From Candidatus Falkowbacteria bacterium CG02_land_8_20_14_3_00_36_14 (GTDB taxonomy: Bacteria; Patescibacteriota; Patescibacteriia; Patescibacteriales; UM-FILTER-36-11): a stretch of 10,290 bases of DNA. Each line of letters begins with the position of its first letter. Position 1 is the stretch's first letter. Below are positions 5,678 through 10,290 of this stretch, in pieces. The notes beneath the pieces were generated by a model. It did no database searches. It saw only the letters and a program-made list of their open reading frames with translations, and was not told where the DNA came from. The position numbers and the translations under genes were made by a program. The stretch is from contig PETS01000130.1 in the NCBI GenBank assembly GCA_002781265.1, forward strand, positions 1 through 10,290. The letters are read 5' to 3'.

Positions 5678-7216
5678 ATGGCTTACGATGTTATTATCGG
5701 CTTGGAAATACATGCCGAATTAAAAACTAAATCTAAAATGTTTTGCGCCTGCGATAATGACGCGGAAGGCAAAAAACCCAACACTGTTGTCTGCCCGATT
5801 TGCCTGGGCCATCCCGGCACCTTGCCGGCCGCTAATAAGCAGGCAATAGAATGGACAATTCTGACTGGTTTGGCGCTCCATGGTAAAATAAACACCATAT
5901 CCAAATTTGACCGCAAGAATTATTTTTATCCGGACCTGCCCAAGGGCTATCAAATTTCCCAATATGACCTGCCCTTGGTCTATAACGGGTATTTGGAGAT
6001 TGACGGAGAAAATATTGCTATTACCAGAATCCATTTAGAAGAAGATACGGGTAAATTAACTCACCCCGTGAGCGCCAAGTCTTCGGCGGGTAAACTCAAT
6101 GGCAAAAACTACTCTTTGGTGGACTATAACCGCGCCGGCACGCCTTTAATGGAAATGGTAACCGAACCGGTAATAAAATCAGCTGAACAAGCGAAAAAAT
6201 TCTGCCAAGCTTATCAGCAAATTTTAAGATATTTGGATATTTCCGATGCCGATATGGAAAAAGGGCAAATGCGTTGCGAAGCCAATGTCAGCATTCAGAA
6301 AAAAAGCAAGTGGGAATACAAAGGCGATGGCGTTATTACTGCCAAAGGCAATTATAAATTAAATCCGAAAGTTGAATTAAAAAATATTAATTCTTTCCGC
6401 GCTCTGGAAAAAGCGATTGCTTTTGAAATAAAAAGGCAGACGCAAGCTTTAAATGATGGTGAAAAATTAATACAAGAAACCCGCGGTTGGAATGAGAATA
6501 AAGGCATAACAGTCAGCCAAAGGACCAAGGAAACTTCCGCTGATTATCGCTATTTCCCCGAACCGGATATTCCGCCCCTGAGCATCGATAGCCAATTAAT
6601 TAATAATATAAAATCGCAATTAATAGAACTGCCGCTGGAAAAAAAGAAAAGATTCATAGCCCAATATTATTTTGACCAAAACACCGCCGCTATCTTGGTT
6701 AATGATAAAAATCTGGCTGATTATACTGAAAAAGTAATATCAGAGTTACGCGCTTGGATTGATTCTACCGGAGATAATTGGGAAAGGCAGAATAAAAAAT
6801 TGTCTAAAATAACCGCTAATTGGCTTATTTCAGAACTGTTCAAGCACCTGAAAAAAGACAATTTAAATATAAAAAATATTAAAATAACCCCGGAGAATTT
6901 CGCCGAGCTTATAACATTAGTTTATCAAGGAAAAATCAATTCATCGGTTGGGCAAACATTATTAGAGGAGATGTATAAAAACGGCGGCGACCCCTCACAA
7001 ATTATGGAAACTAACGGCCTGGAACAATTGGATGACAGGCTGGCGCTTAAAAAAATTATTAAAAAAATAATTAAAGATAATAAAAAACAAGTAGCTGAAT
7101 ACAAATCCGGCAAAGCAAACGTCTTCCAGTATTTTATCGGCCAAACCATGTCAGCTACCAAAGGCAAGGCCAATCCCAAAATCGCGGCCAAAATTCTTAA
7201 AAAATTGCTGGCATGA
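5678..7216 (+). CDS. gatB: Aspartyl/glutamyl-tRNA amidotransferase subunit B
   Basis: GatB is the tRNA-binding and kinase subunit of GatCAB, which converts Glu-tRNA(Gln) to Gln-tRNA(Gln), and often Asp-tRNA(Asn) to Asn-tRNA(Asn). The family hallmarks appear in order: GLEIHAELKT (8-17), the zinc cysteines C23, C25, C39 and C42 (the latter in CPICLGHPG), FDRKNYFYPDLPKGYQISQ, HLEEDTGKL, DYNRAGTPLMEMVTEP, GQMRCEANVS, and ETRGWNENKG...RYFPEPDIPPL. The C-terminal helical and YqeY-like tail ends in the usual GKANPKIAAKILKKLL. At 512 residues it is slightly longer than usual, mainly through lysine-rich loops. It ends on TGA just where the family ends, which argues against UGA being read as glycine. 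gatA and gatC are not in the window. No clear Shine-Dalgarno precedes the ATG. Confidence 0.97.
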   Translation: MAYDVIIGLEIHAELKTKSKMFCACDNDAEGKKPNTVVCPICLGHPGTLPAANKQAIEWTILTGLALHGKINTISKFDRKNYFYPDLPKGYQISQYDLPLVYNGYLEIDGENIAITRIHLEEDTGKLTHPVSAKSSAGKLNGKNYSLVDYNRAGTPLMEMVTEPVIKSAEQAKKFCQAYQQILRYLDISDADMEKGQMRCEANVSIQKKSKWEYKGDGVITAKGNYKLNPKVELKNINSFRALEKAIAFEIKRQTQALNDGEKLIQETRGWNENKGITVSQRTKETSADYRYFPEPDIPPLSIDSQLINNIKSQLIELPLEKKKRFIAQYYFDQNTAAILVNDKNLADYTEKVISELRAWIDSTGDNWERQNKKLSKITANWLISELFKHLKKDNLNIKNIKITPENFAELITLVYQGKINSSVGQTLLEEMYKNGGDPSQIMETNGLEQLDDRLALKKIIKKIIKDNKKQVAEYKSGKANVFQYFIGQTMSATKGKANPKIAAKILKKLLA

Positions 7217-7235
7217 TATATTAGATCCCTTCTCA

Positions 7236-7291
7236 GCGGACAAAAAAAGTCCCCCTGGCAATGGGGATTTAGGGGGTTAAATTTAATCCGC
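7236..7291. repeat. GC-rich intergenic palindromic repeat; possible minus-strand terminator
   Basis: Within AT-rich DNA, TCCCC (7250-7254) pairs with GGGGA (7263-7267), a further GGGGG lies at 7272-7276, and an outer GCGGA (7236-7240)/TCCGC (7287-7291) pair frames the unit. From memory, the pattern resembles the widespread family of short intergenic repeats containing GGGGATTTAGGGGG; I have not verified this. Read on the minus strand, the inner stem is followed by CTTTTTTT (7249-7242), making a credible intrinsic terminator for leftward transcription. Confidence 0.55.
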
Positions 7292-7314
7292 ATTGCCTTC
7301 TTCCTCAATTTTTC

Positions 7315-7343
7315 TTGACCAAATAAAAATTATTATATATAAT
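7315..7343 (+). promoter_or_regulatory. Near-consensus sigma-70-type promoter
   Basis: TTGACC (7315-7320, five of six) is followed after exactly 17 nt by TATAAT (7338-7343, six of six). This is the best promoter match seen in the window. Transcription should start near 7350, at or next to an ATG at 7351. Confidence 0.62.
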
Positions 7344-7350
7344 ATTAATA

Positions 7351-7428
7351 ATGAAAAAAATACTGTGGAAAAGTTTATATTGCAAATACAAGATGGGTAA
7401 TGCCCTTCATTACTATATTGGTAATTAA
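7351..7428 (+). CDS. Possible 25-residue leader peptide
   Basis: An ATG at the predicted transcription start opens a 25-codon frame rich in Lys (5) and Tyr (4: positions 10, 13, 21, 22), with one Trp and one Cys. It would have to be translated as a leaderless mRNA. Its TAA stop (7426-7428) overlaps the first bases of the terminator stem, a geometry seen in ribosome-controlled attenuators. A frame this short is easily produced by chance, so coding is unproven. Confidence 0.22.
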   Translation: MKKILWKSLYCKYKMGNALHYYIGN

Positions 7429-7460
7429 AATACCTCCCCCCCCAAGGGAGGTATTTTTTT
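7427..7460 (+). terminator. Strong intrinsic terminator
   Basis: A perfect 12-bp stem joins AAAATACCTCCC (7427-7438) to GGGAGGTATTTT (7446-7457) around a CCCCCAA loop, and the T run extends to 7460. The stem is symmetric with A/T ends, so it may also work weakly on the minus strand. It lies 30 to 50 nt before the cysteine-rich small genes. Confidence 0.85.
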
Positions 7461-7485
7461 AGGTAAAATATTGGTCTTTAATAAA

Positions 7486-7491
7486 TATAAT
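7486..7491 (+). promoter_or_regulatory. Possible -10 element of the cysteine-rich gene pair
   Basis: A consensus TATAAT lies 17 nt before the ATG at 7508, but no acceptable -35 element is found 16-18 nt upstream. If used, transcription would start near 7498, immediately before the G-rich Shine-Dalgarno-like sequence. If not used, these genes depend on readthrough of the terminator ending at 7460. Confidence 0.28.
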
Positions 7492-7507
7492 GAAAATAAG
7501 GGGGGAA

Positions 7508-7636
7508 ATGAATATAAAACTTCCGGAAGAAGAAAGAATTAAGTGCGATTCTATTGAATCTTGCCCATTTGGAAAAATAAAAAGATGCACAATTTCAATG
7601 ATGGAAGATTGCGATTTAATAAAAAAAAAGTGTTAA
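7508..7636 (+). CDS. Small cysteine-rich protein, 42 residues, unrecognised
   Basis: The frame from ATG 7508 to TAA 7634-7636 encodes 42 residues with five cysteines (13, 19, 27, 35, 42), an acidic EEE near the start and a lysine-rich end. A G-rich sequence, AAGGGGGG (7498-7505), stands two bases before the ATG and can act as a close-spaced Shine-Dalgarno. An in-frame ATG at 7490 would add six residues but has no such element. The cysteine spacing (6, 8, 8, 7) does not match a zinc motif I know. It lies 26 nt before a second cysteine-rich gene, and both are enclosed by terminators, so they look like one small operon. There is no signal peptide or membrane segment. I do not recognise a family; function is unknown. 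Confidence 0.5.
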   Translation: MNIKLPEEERIKCDSIESCPFGKIKRCTISMMEDCDLIKKKC

Positions 7637-7662
7637 AAATATTAATCTGCCAAAAAGGAGCA

Positions 7663-7869
7663 ATGATGATGGGAACCAAATTTGAATTAATTAGCGGAGA
7701 AGAGATCTCTATTCGCGGAAAATGCCTTTCTTGTAAAAGCTTAATATGTTCTTGCCCTATGCGGCCTGATTGTTCAGGAATAGTAAATCCTGAATTTATT
7801 AAAAGAAAAGATTACGATGGAAAAATTAATGGAATCGGAGGAATGTTTTGTCCAACCTGTAGGGCATAA
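7663..7869 (+). CDS. Small cysteine-rich, probably metal-binding protein
   Basis: Three consecutive ATGs (7663, 7666, 7669) follow the Shine-Dalgarno AAAAAGGAG (7652-7660). The third has the best spacing and gives 66 residues; the first gives 68. The frame is open further up to 7561, but that extension overlaps the preceding gene and lacks a ribosome-binding site, so I exclude it. Numbered from 7669, cysteines fall at 19, 22, 27, 29, 35, 61 and 64: a CLSC knuckle, a CSC pair and a closing CPTC. The two CxxC pairs suggest a zinc-ribbon-like or other metal site. The central part is Lys- and Gly-rich (near 44-58). There is no membrane segment or signal peptide. The neighbouring 42-residue protein is also cysteine-rich, so the two may work together. 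I recognise no named family. Confidence 0.65.
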   Translation: MMMGTKFELISGEEISIRGKCLSCKSLICSCPMRPDCSGIVNPEFIKRKDYDGKINGIGGMFCPTCRA

Positions 7870-7896
7870 ATTTACCGAATTATAACTTCAAAACAT

Positions 7897-7927
7897 AAGG
7901 AGTTAATCCAATTAACTCCTTTTTTTC
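7897..7927 (+). terminator. Intrinsic terminator of the cysteine-rich genes, overlapping the miaA end
   Basis: An 11-bp perfect stem joins AAGGAGTTAAT (7897-7907) to ATTAACTCCTT (7911-7921) around a CCA loop, and T6 follows (7921-7926). It ends the rightward transcript 28 nt after the cysteine-rich gene. Its right arm encodes the last residues and stop codon of miaA on the other strand. On the minus strand the tail is only weakly T-rich, so termination of miaA here is less certain. Confidence 0.82.
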
Positions 7928-8892
7928 TTTAAAAAATTACCGACCAATTTATTCGCCTCTTTCTTATCTTTTATCCAATGAATTGTAACGCCTTGGCTTT
8001 CCCAGCGCCGAAACCAGGTCATCTGCTTTTTAGAAAATTGCCTAATGGCGATATTTAATTTTTCTGTCATTTCTCTAATTGCCATTTTTTTTTGCAGATA
8101 TAAAGATATATATTTATATTCCAAGCCAAAATCTTCCAATCGCTTCCAGCTTACTCCCCAGCTATGCAATTTTTTAACCTCCTCGATCATATTTTCTTTT
8201 TCCAGCCTATGCCTCAATCTTTTATAAATCCTATCTTTCAGAACTTCTCGCGGCCAAGCCAGTCCGATAATCAAGGCGTCATAATCCGGCTTAATTTTTT
8301 CAGCTTTAAAATTTCCCGGAGAACTGGCAATTTCCAGATAGCGGATTAACCGCCTTTTGTTTTCCCGGTCGCTATTGTTTAATTTTTGCGCTTTGGCCTT
8401 ATCTAATTTTTCTAATTTATAATATAAATTTTCCGCGTCCAGCTTAGCTAATTTCTCTCTTAATATTATATTCGGTCTAACCGCGGATAAATTATAGCCG
8501 TCAACCAATGCCTGTAGATAAAGACCGGTTCCGCCTACAATAATCGGCAGTTTGCCCCTATCTAAAACATTATTGACAGCTTTAACCGCCAATTTCTGGT
8601 ATTTGGCCAGATTAAACTCCGTATTGGGGCCAACCACATCAATTAAATGATAAGGTATACATATTTTGTCATCCTGAGCGAAGTCGAAAGATCTTGTTGA
8701 TTTATTTTTATTTTTTATTTTAACAAAGTATTTATCCAAATCTTTGCCGGTGCCGATATCCATCCCCTTGTAAACCTGCCGGGAATCGGCGGAAATAATT
8801 TCACCGTTAAATTTCATGGCCAATTTAACCCCCAAGCCGGTTTTGCCGCTTGATGTCGACCCTAAAATTACAATTATTTTATTATTTTTCAT
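7912..8892 (-). CDS. miaA: tRNA dimethylallyltransferase
   Basis: MiaA transfers a dimethylallyl group to A37 of tRNAs that read UNN codons, forming i6A37. The 326-residue protein has the P-loop GSTSSGKT (11-18), SADSRQVYKGMDIGTGK (34-50), PYHLIDVV (80-87), GGTGLY (120-125) and the C-terminal RQFSKKQMTWFRRW element that binds tRNA. All family landmarks are present, so it looks functional. Between GKDLDKYF and PYHLIDVV an extra segment of about 20 residues (57-76) includes TRSFDFAQDD, the translation of a short palindromic repeat, in frame. The gene starts 10 nt after miaB, on the same strand, and both belong to one modification pathway. There is no strong Shine-Dalgarno. The C-terminal KKKRS is encoded within the arm of a convergent terminator. 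Confidence 0.95.
   Translation of the reverse strand: MKNNKIIVILGSTSSGKTGLGVKLAMKFNGEIISADSRQVYKGMDIGTGKDLDKYFVKIKNKNKSTRSFDFAQDDKICIPYHLIDVVGPNTEFNLAKYQKLAVKAVNNVLDRGKLPIIVGGTGLYLQALVDGYNLSAVRPNIILREKLAKLDAENLYYKLEKLDKAKAQKLNNSDRENKRRLIRYLEIASSPGNFKAEKIKPDYDALIIGLAWPREVLKDRIYKRLRHRLEKENMIEEVKKLHSWGVSWKRLEDFGLEYKYISLYLQKKMAIREMTEKLNIAIRQFSKKQMTWFRRWESQGVTIHWIKDKKEANKLVGNFLKKKRS
8668..8694 (-). repeat. Short palindromic repeat inserted in frame in miaA
   Basis: On the plus strand this contains CATCCTGAGCGAAGTCGAAA, a sequence I recognise as a very widespread bacterial dispersed repeat; translated in this orientation it gives the familiar peptide SFDFAQDD. Its ends (ATCCT ... AAGAT) are imperfect inverted repeats. 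It lies in a loop of MiaA between two conserved blocks, and the reading frame is preserved. Family recognition is from memory. Confidence 0.75.
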
Positions 8893-8902
8893 ATCTGTTA
8901 AT

Positions 8903-10267
8903 TTATAAACTTTTTACAAACTCCCCGCGCAGGCCGAAATCCTCCGCTTGTTTGATTTTTACTTTTGTAAATTTTCCTTTTAAATTATGGCTATTTGCCT
9001 TTTCTATCTTAACAACTTTGGCCGTTCTGGTCTTGCCGTACCACTCTCTTTTTTTTGTTTTTCCCTCAACTAATACTAAAACTGTCTTGCCCATATATTT
9101 TTTATTGTTTTCCAGATTATATCTACGCAATATTTGCATTAAGCAATTTTCCCTTCTTTTCTTTTCAATTTTAGAAACATTATCTCTCATATTAAAAGAT
9201 GCCGTATGCGGGCGCGGGCTGTACTGGGAAACATAGGCCATGTCAAATTTAACTTCGTGGCATAATTTTTTGCTGGCATTAAATTGTTTTTCCGTCTCCC
9301 CGGGAAAACCGACAATTATATCCGTGGTAATGGCCAGCGGCAACTTCCATAAATCTTCAGCCGGTTTTCTTTTGAAAAATTCCCGCCTTAATTTATTTAT
9401 CAAATTAATATAATGCTCGCGCGTATATTTCCTGTTCATTTTTTTCAACATATCATTATCGCCCGATTGCGCCGGCAAATGAATATGCTCGCAGACTTTT
9501 TCGCATTTCGCGGCAGTTTGGATTAATTCATTGCTCATATCCTTTGGATGATTTGTAGAAAACCTAAGCCAAAAATCACCAGGAATATTATTAACCATTC
9601 TTAGTAAATCCGGAAAATTTATATCTTCCTCTCTTCTATCTCCTCTCCTCATTAGGAGAGAAGAGCTGGAAGGGTGAGAAAAAATATAACTGTTCACATT
9701 TTGCGCGATTAAAATAATCTCCTTATAACCCTTAGCCACTAAACTCCTCGCTTCCTTGATAATATCATCAGCCGGGCGGTACACTTCGCGGCTGCGGGCG
9801 TAAGGCACATAGCAATAAGAGCAAAAATTATCACAGCCGTTGCCGATAGGGATAAAGGCGCTGAATGAAGAATTATATTTGGGCATTATATTAAAATAAC
9901 CGGACAAGCTGTTTTGATTTTTTTTTGGTTTTTTCAGCTGGGCGGCTAACTGAGGAAGTTCGGTAATCGGCAGCCAAATATCCACGTGCTTTTTTAACCG
10001 CCTTTGCACTCCTTTATCGCCGGACAAACAGCCGGTTAAAATAACCTTCTTGCCCGGATTATGCTTTTTAAATCTCGGGATAATGCCGTATATCCTGTCT
10101 TCAGCCGACTGCCTGACCCCGCAGGTTGTCACCACTAATAAATCCGCTAAATCTTTTGAGGCAACATTTTTATAGCCAAGATTATCCAAATACCCGGCGA
10201 TCCTCTCGCTGTCAGACTTGTTCATCTGGCAGCCGATGGTAACGATATGATATTTATTATTTTTCAT
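8903..10267 (-). CDS. miaB: tRNA-2-methylthio-N6-dimethylallyladenosine synthase
   Basis: MiaB is a radical-SAM methylthiotransferase that converts i6A37 to ms2i6A37. The 454-residue protein has the N-terminal UPF0004 domain with cluster cysteines C13, C49 and C80. The radical-SAM motif CDNFCSYC (C145, C149, C152) sits in the typical context GNGC...YVPYARSREVYRP. HIHLPAQSGD (261-270), TTDIIVGFPGET (314-325) and a TRAM domain (about 390-450) follow. The combination points to MiaB rather than MtaB or RimO, though close paralogues cannot be excluded. Residues about 195-217, SHPSSSSLLMRRGDRREED and flanks, are an in-frame repeat insertion between NVNSY and FPDLLRMVN. On the minus strand TATTAT (10282-10277) lies 10 nt before the start codon, a possible -10 with its -35 outside the window. 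miaA follows after 10 nt. Confidence 0.93.
   Translation of the reverse strand: MKNNKYHIVTIGCQMNKSDSERIAGYLDNLGYKNVASKDLADLLVVTTCGVRQSAEDRIYGIIPRFKKHNPGKKVILTGCLSGDKGVQRRLKKHVDIWLPITELPQLAAQLKKPKKNQNSLSGYFNIMPKYNSSFSAFIPIGNGCDNFCSYCYVPYARSREVYRPADDIIKEARSLVAKGYKEIILIAQNVNSYIFSHPSSSSLLMRRGDRREEDINFPDLLRMVNNIPGDFWLRFSTNHPKDMSNELIQTAAKCEKVCEHIHLPAQSGDNDMLKKMNRKYTREHYINLINKLRREFFKRKPAEDLWKLPLAITTDIIVGFPGETEKQFNASKKLCHEVKFDMAYVSQYSPRPHTASFNMRDNVSKIEKKRRENCLMQILRRYNLENNKKYMGKTVLVLVEGKTKKREWYGKTRTAKVVKIEKANSHNLKGKFTKVKIKQAEDFGLRGEFVKSL
9626..9680 (-). repeat. Palindromic repeat inserted in frame in miaB
   Basis: CTCTCCT (9643-9649) and AGGAGAG (9654-9660) form a perfect stem with loop CATT, and CTCTTC (9631-9636) pairs with GAAGAG (9660-9665) as an alternative or outer arm. 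Read on the minus strand it contains CTCACCCTTCCAGCTCTTCT, recalling the common dispersed repeats of the form CTCACCC-TCCAGC-CTCTCC. It encodes a low-complexity Ser/Arg/Glu segment of MiaB. The repeat class is from memory. Confidence 0.65.
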
Positions 10268-10290
10268 ATAAACTTTATAATATCAGAAAT

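Larger units (their letters stand above)
7350..7460 (+). ncRNA. Candidate small RNA or attenuated leader transcript
   Basis: The stretch is delimited by a near-consensus promoter ending at 7343 and a strong intrinsic terminator ending at 7460, giving a predicted transcript of about 110 nt. Inside it, ATTAC (7409-7413) can pair either with the upstream GTAAT (7397-7401) or with the downstream GTAAT (7421-7425), two mutually exclusive hairpins just before the terminator. I recognise no known RNA family. It could be a free small RNA, or a leader whose terminator is bypassed under some condition to express the cysteine-rich genes downstream. The boundaries are inferred from signals only. Confidence 0.4.

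Noticed and set aside
7214..7216. UGA read as glycine (code 25, as in Absconditabacteria/Gracilibacteria)
   Set aside because: GatB ends on this TGA exactly at the family's C-terminus, and no gene in the window has an internal in-frame TGA at a conserved glycine.
6925..7308. 127-residue minus-strand frame across the gatB end
   Set aside because: It is antisense to the conserved GatB tail and runs through the intergenic repeat; there is no family resemblance.
7217..7507. CRISPR array, tRNA or insertion sequence in the gene-poor interval
   Set aside because: There are no regularly spaced direct repeats, no tRNA-like T-arm or cloverleaf sequence, and no transposase or terminal inverted repeats; the structures seen are explained as a repeat, a promoter and a terminator.
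7561..7662. Extension of the second cysteine-rich frame up to a TTG at 7561
   Set aside because: This part overlaps the 42-residue frame, has no Shine-Dalgarno, and reads as Lys/Asn-rich translation of AT-rich DNA, while a good Shine-Dalgarno stands before the ATG cluster at 7663.
7508..7869. One cysteine-rich protein broken by a frameshift
   Set aside because: The first frame ends at 7636 and the second has its own Shine-Dalgarno and start 26 nt later, so two separate small genes are simpler. Relatives with a single fused protein would reopen this.
8850..9236. 128-residue plus-strand frame over miaA/miaB
   Set aside because: It is antisense to the conserved C-terminal part of miaB, rich in Phe/Leu/Ser as expected of a shadow frame, with no ribosome-binding site.

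Overview
The window looks like a stretch of a compact, AT-rich bacterial chromosome carrying ordinary housekeeping genes. The low GC content, dense packing, standard code (GatB ends on TGA exactly where the family ends), a two-domain ThyX, a thymidylate kinase fused to a dUTPase, and short repeats inside coding regions all fit a member of the candidate phyla radiation (Patescibacteria, Parcubacteria-like). This placement is inference from gene style; there is no rRNA or tRNA in the window to confirm it.

Region 1 (about 79-4130, + strand) is a thymidine-nucleotide operon: dCMP deaminase (196-777), a small P-loop nucleotide/nucleoside-monophosphate kinase-like protein (782-1330), a thymidylate kinase-dUTPase fusion (1400-2584) and a double-length ThyX-like thymidylate synthase (2624-4081), closed by an intrinsic terminator (4101-4130). 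Together they could make dUMP from dCMP and dUTP, methylate it to dTMP and phosphorylate that to dTDP. A candidate promoter, a perfect DnaA-box sequence and a 5' UTR hairpin lie in front; a second hairpin lies before the fusion gene.

Region 2 (about 4145-7216, + strand) holds a membrane sensor histidine kinase (4217-5608) with no response regulator in the window, then gatB (5678-7216) of the tRNA amidotransferase. A hairpin precedes the kinase, and a 15-bp inverted repeat fills most of the gap before gatB.

Region 3 (7217-7926) contains no large gene but is the most structured part. It holds a GC-rich repeat, a near-consensus promoter, a roughly 110-nt transcribed unit ending in a strong terminator and containing a possible 25-residue leader ORF, then two tandem small cysteine-rich proteins (7508-7636 and 7663-7869) and another strong terminator. 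I do not recognise the two small proteins; the arrangement suggests either an independent small RNA or an attenuated leader that controls them.

Region 4 (7912-10267, - strand) is miaB followed 10 nt later by miaA, the two enzymes that convert A37 of tRNAs to i6A and then ms2i6A. Each carries an in-frame insertion that reads as a short palindromic repeat of a different type. With the intergenic repeat near 7250, three repeat types fall within 2.5 kb.
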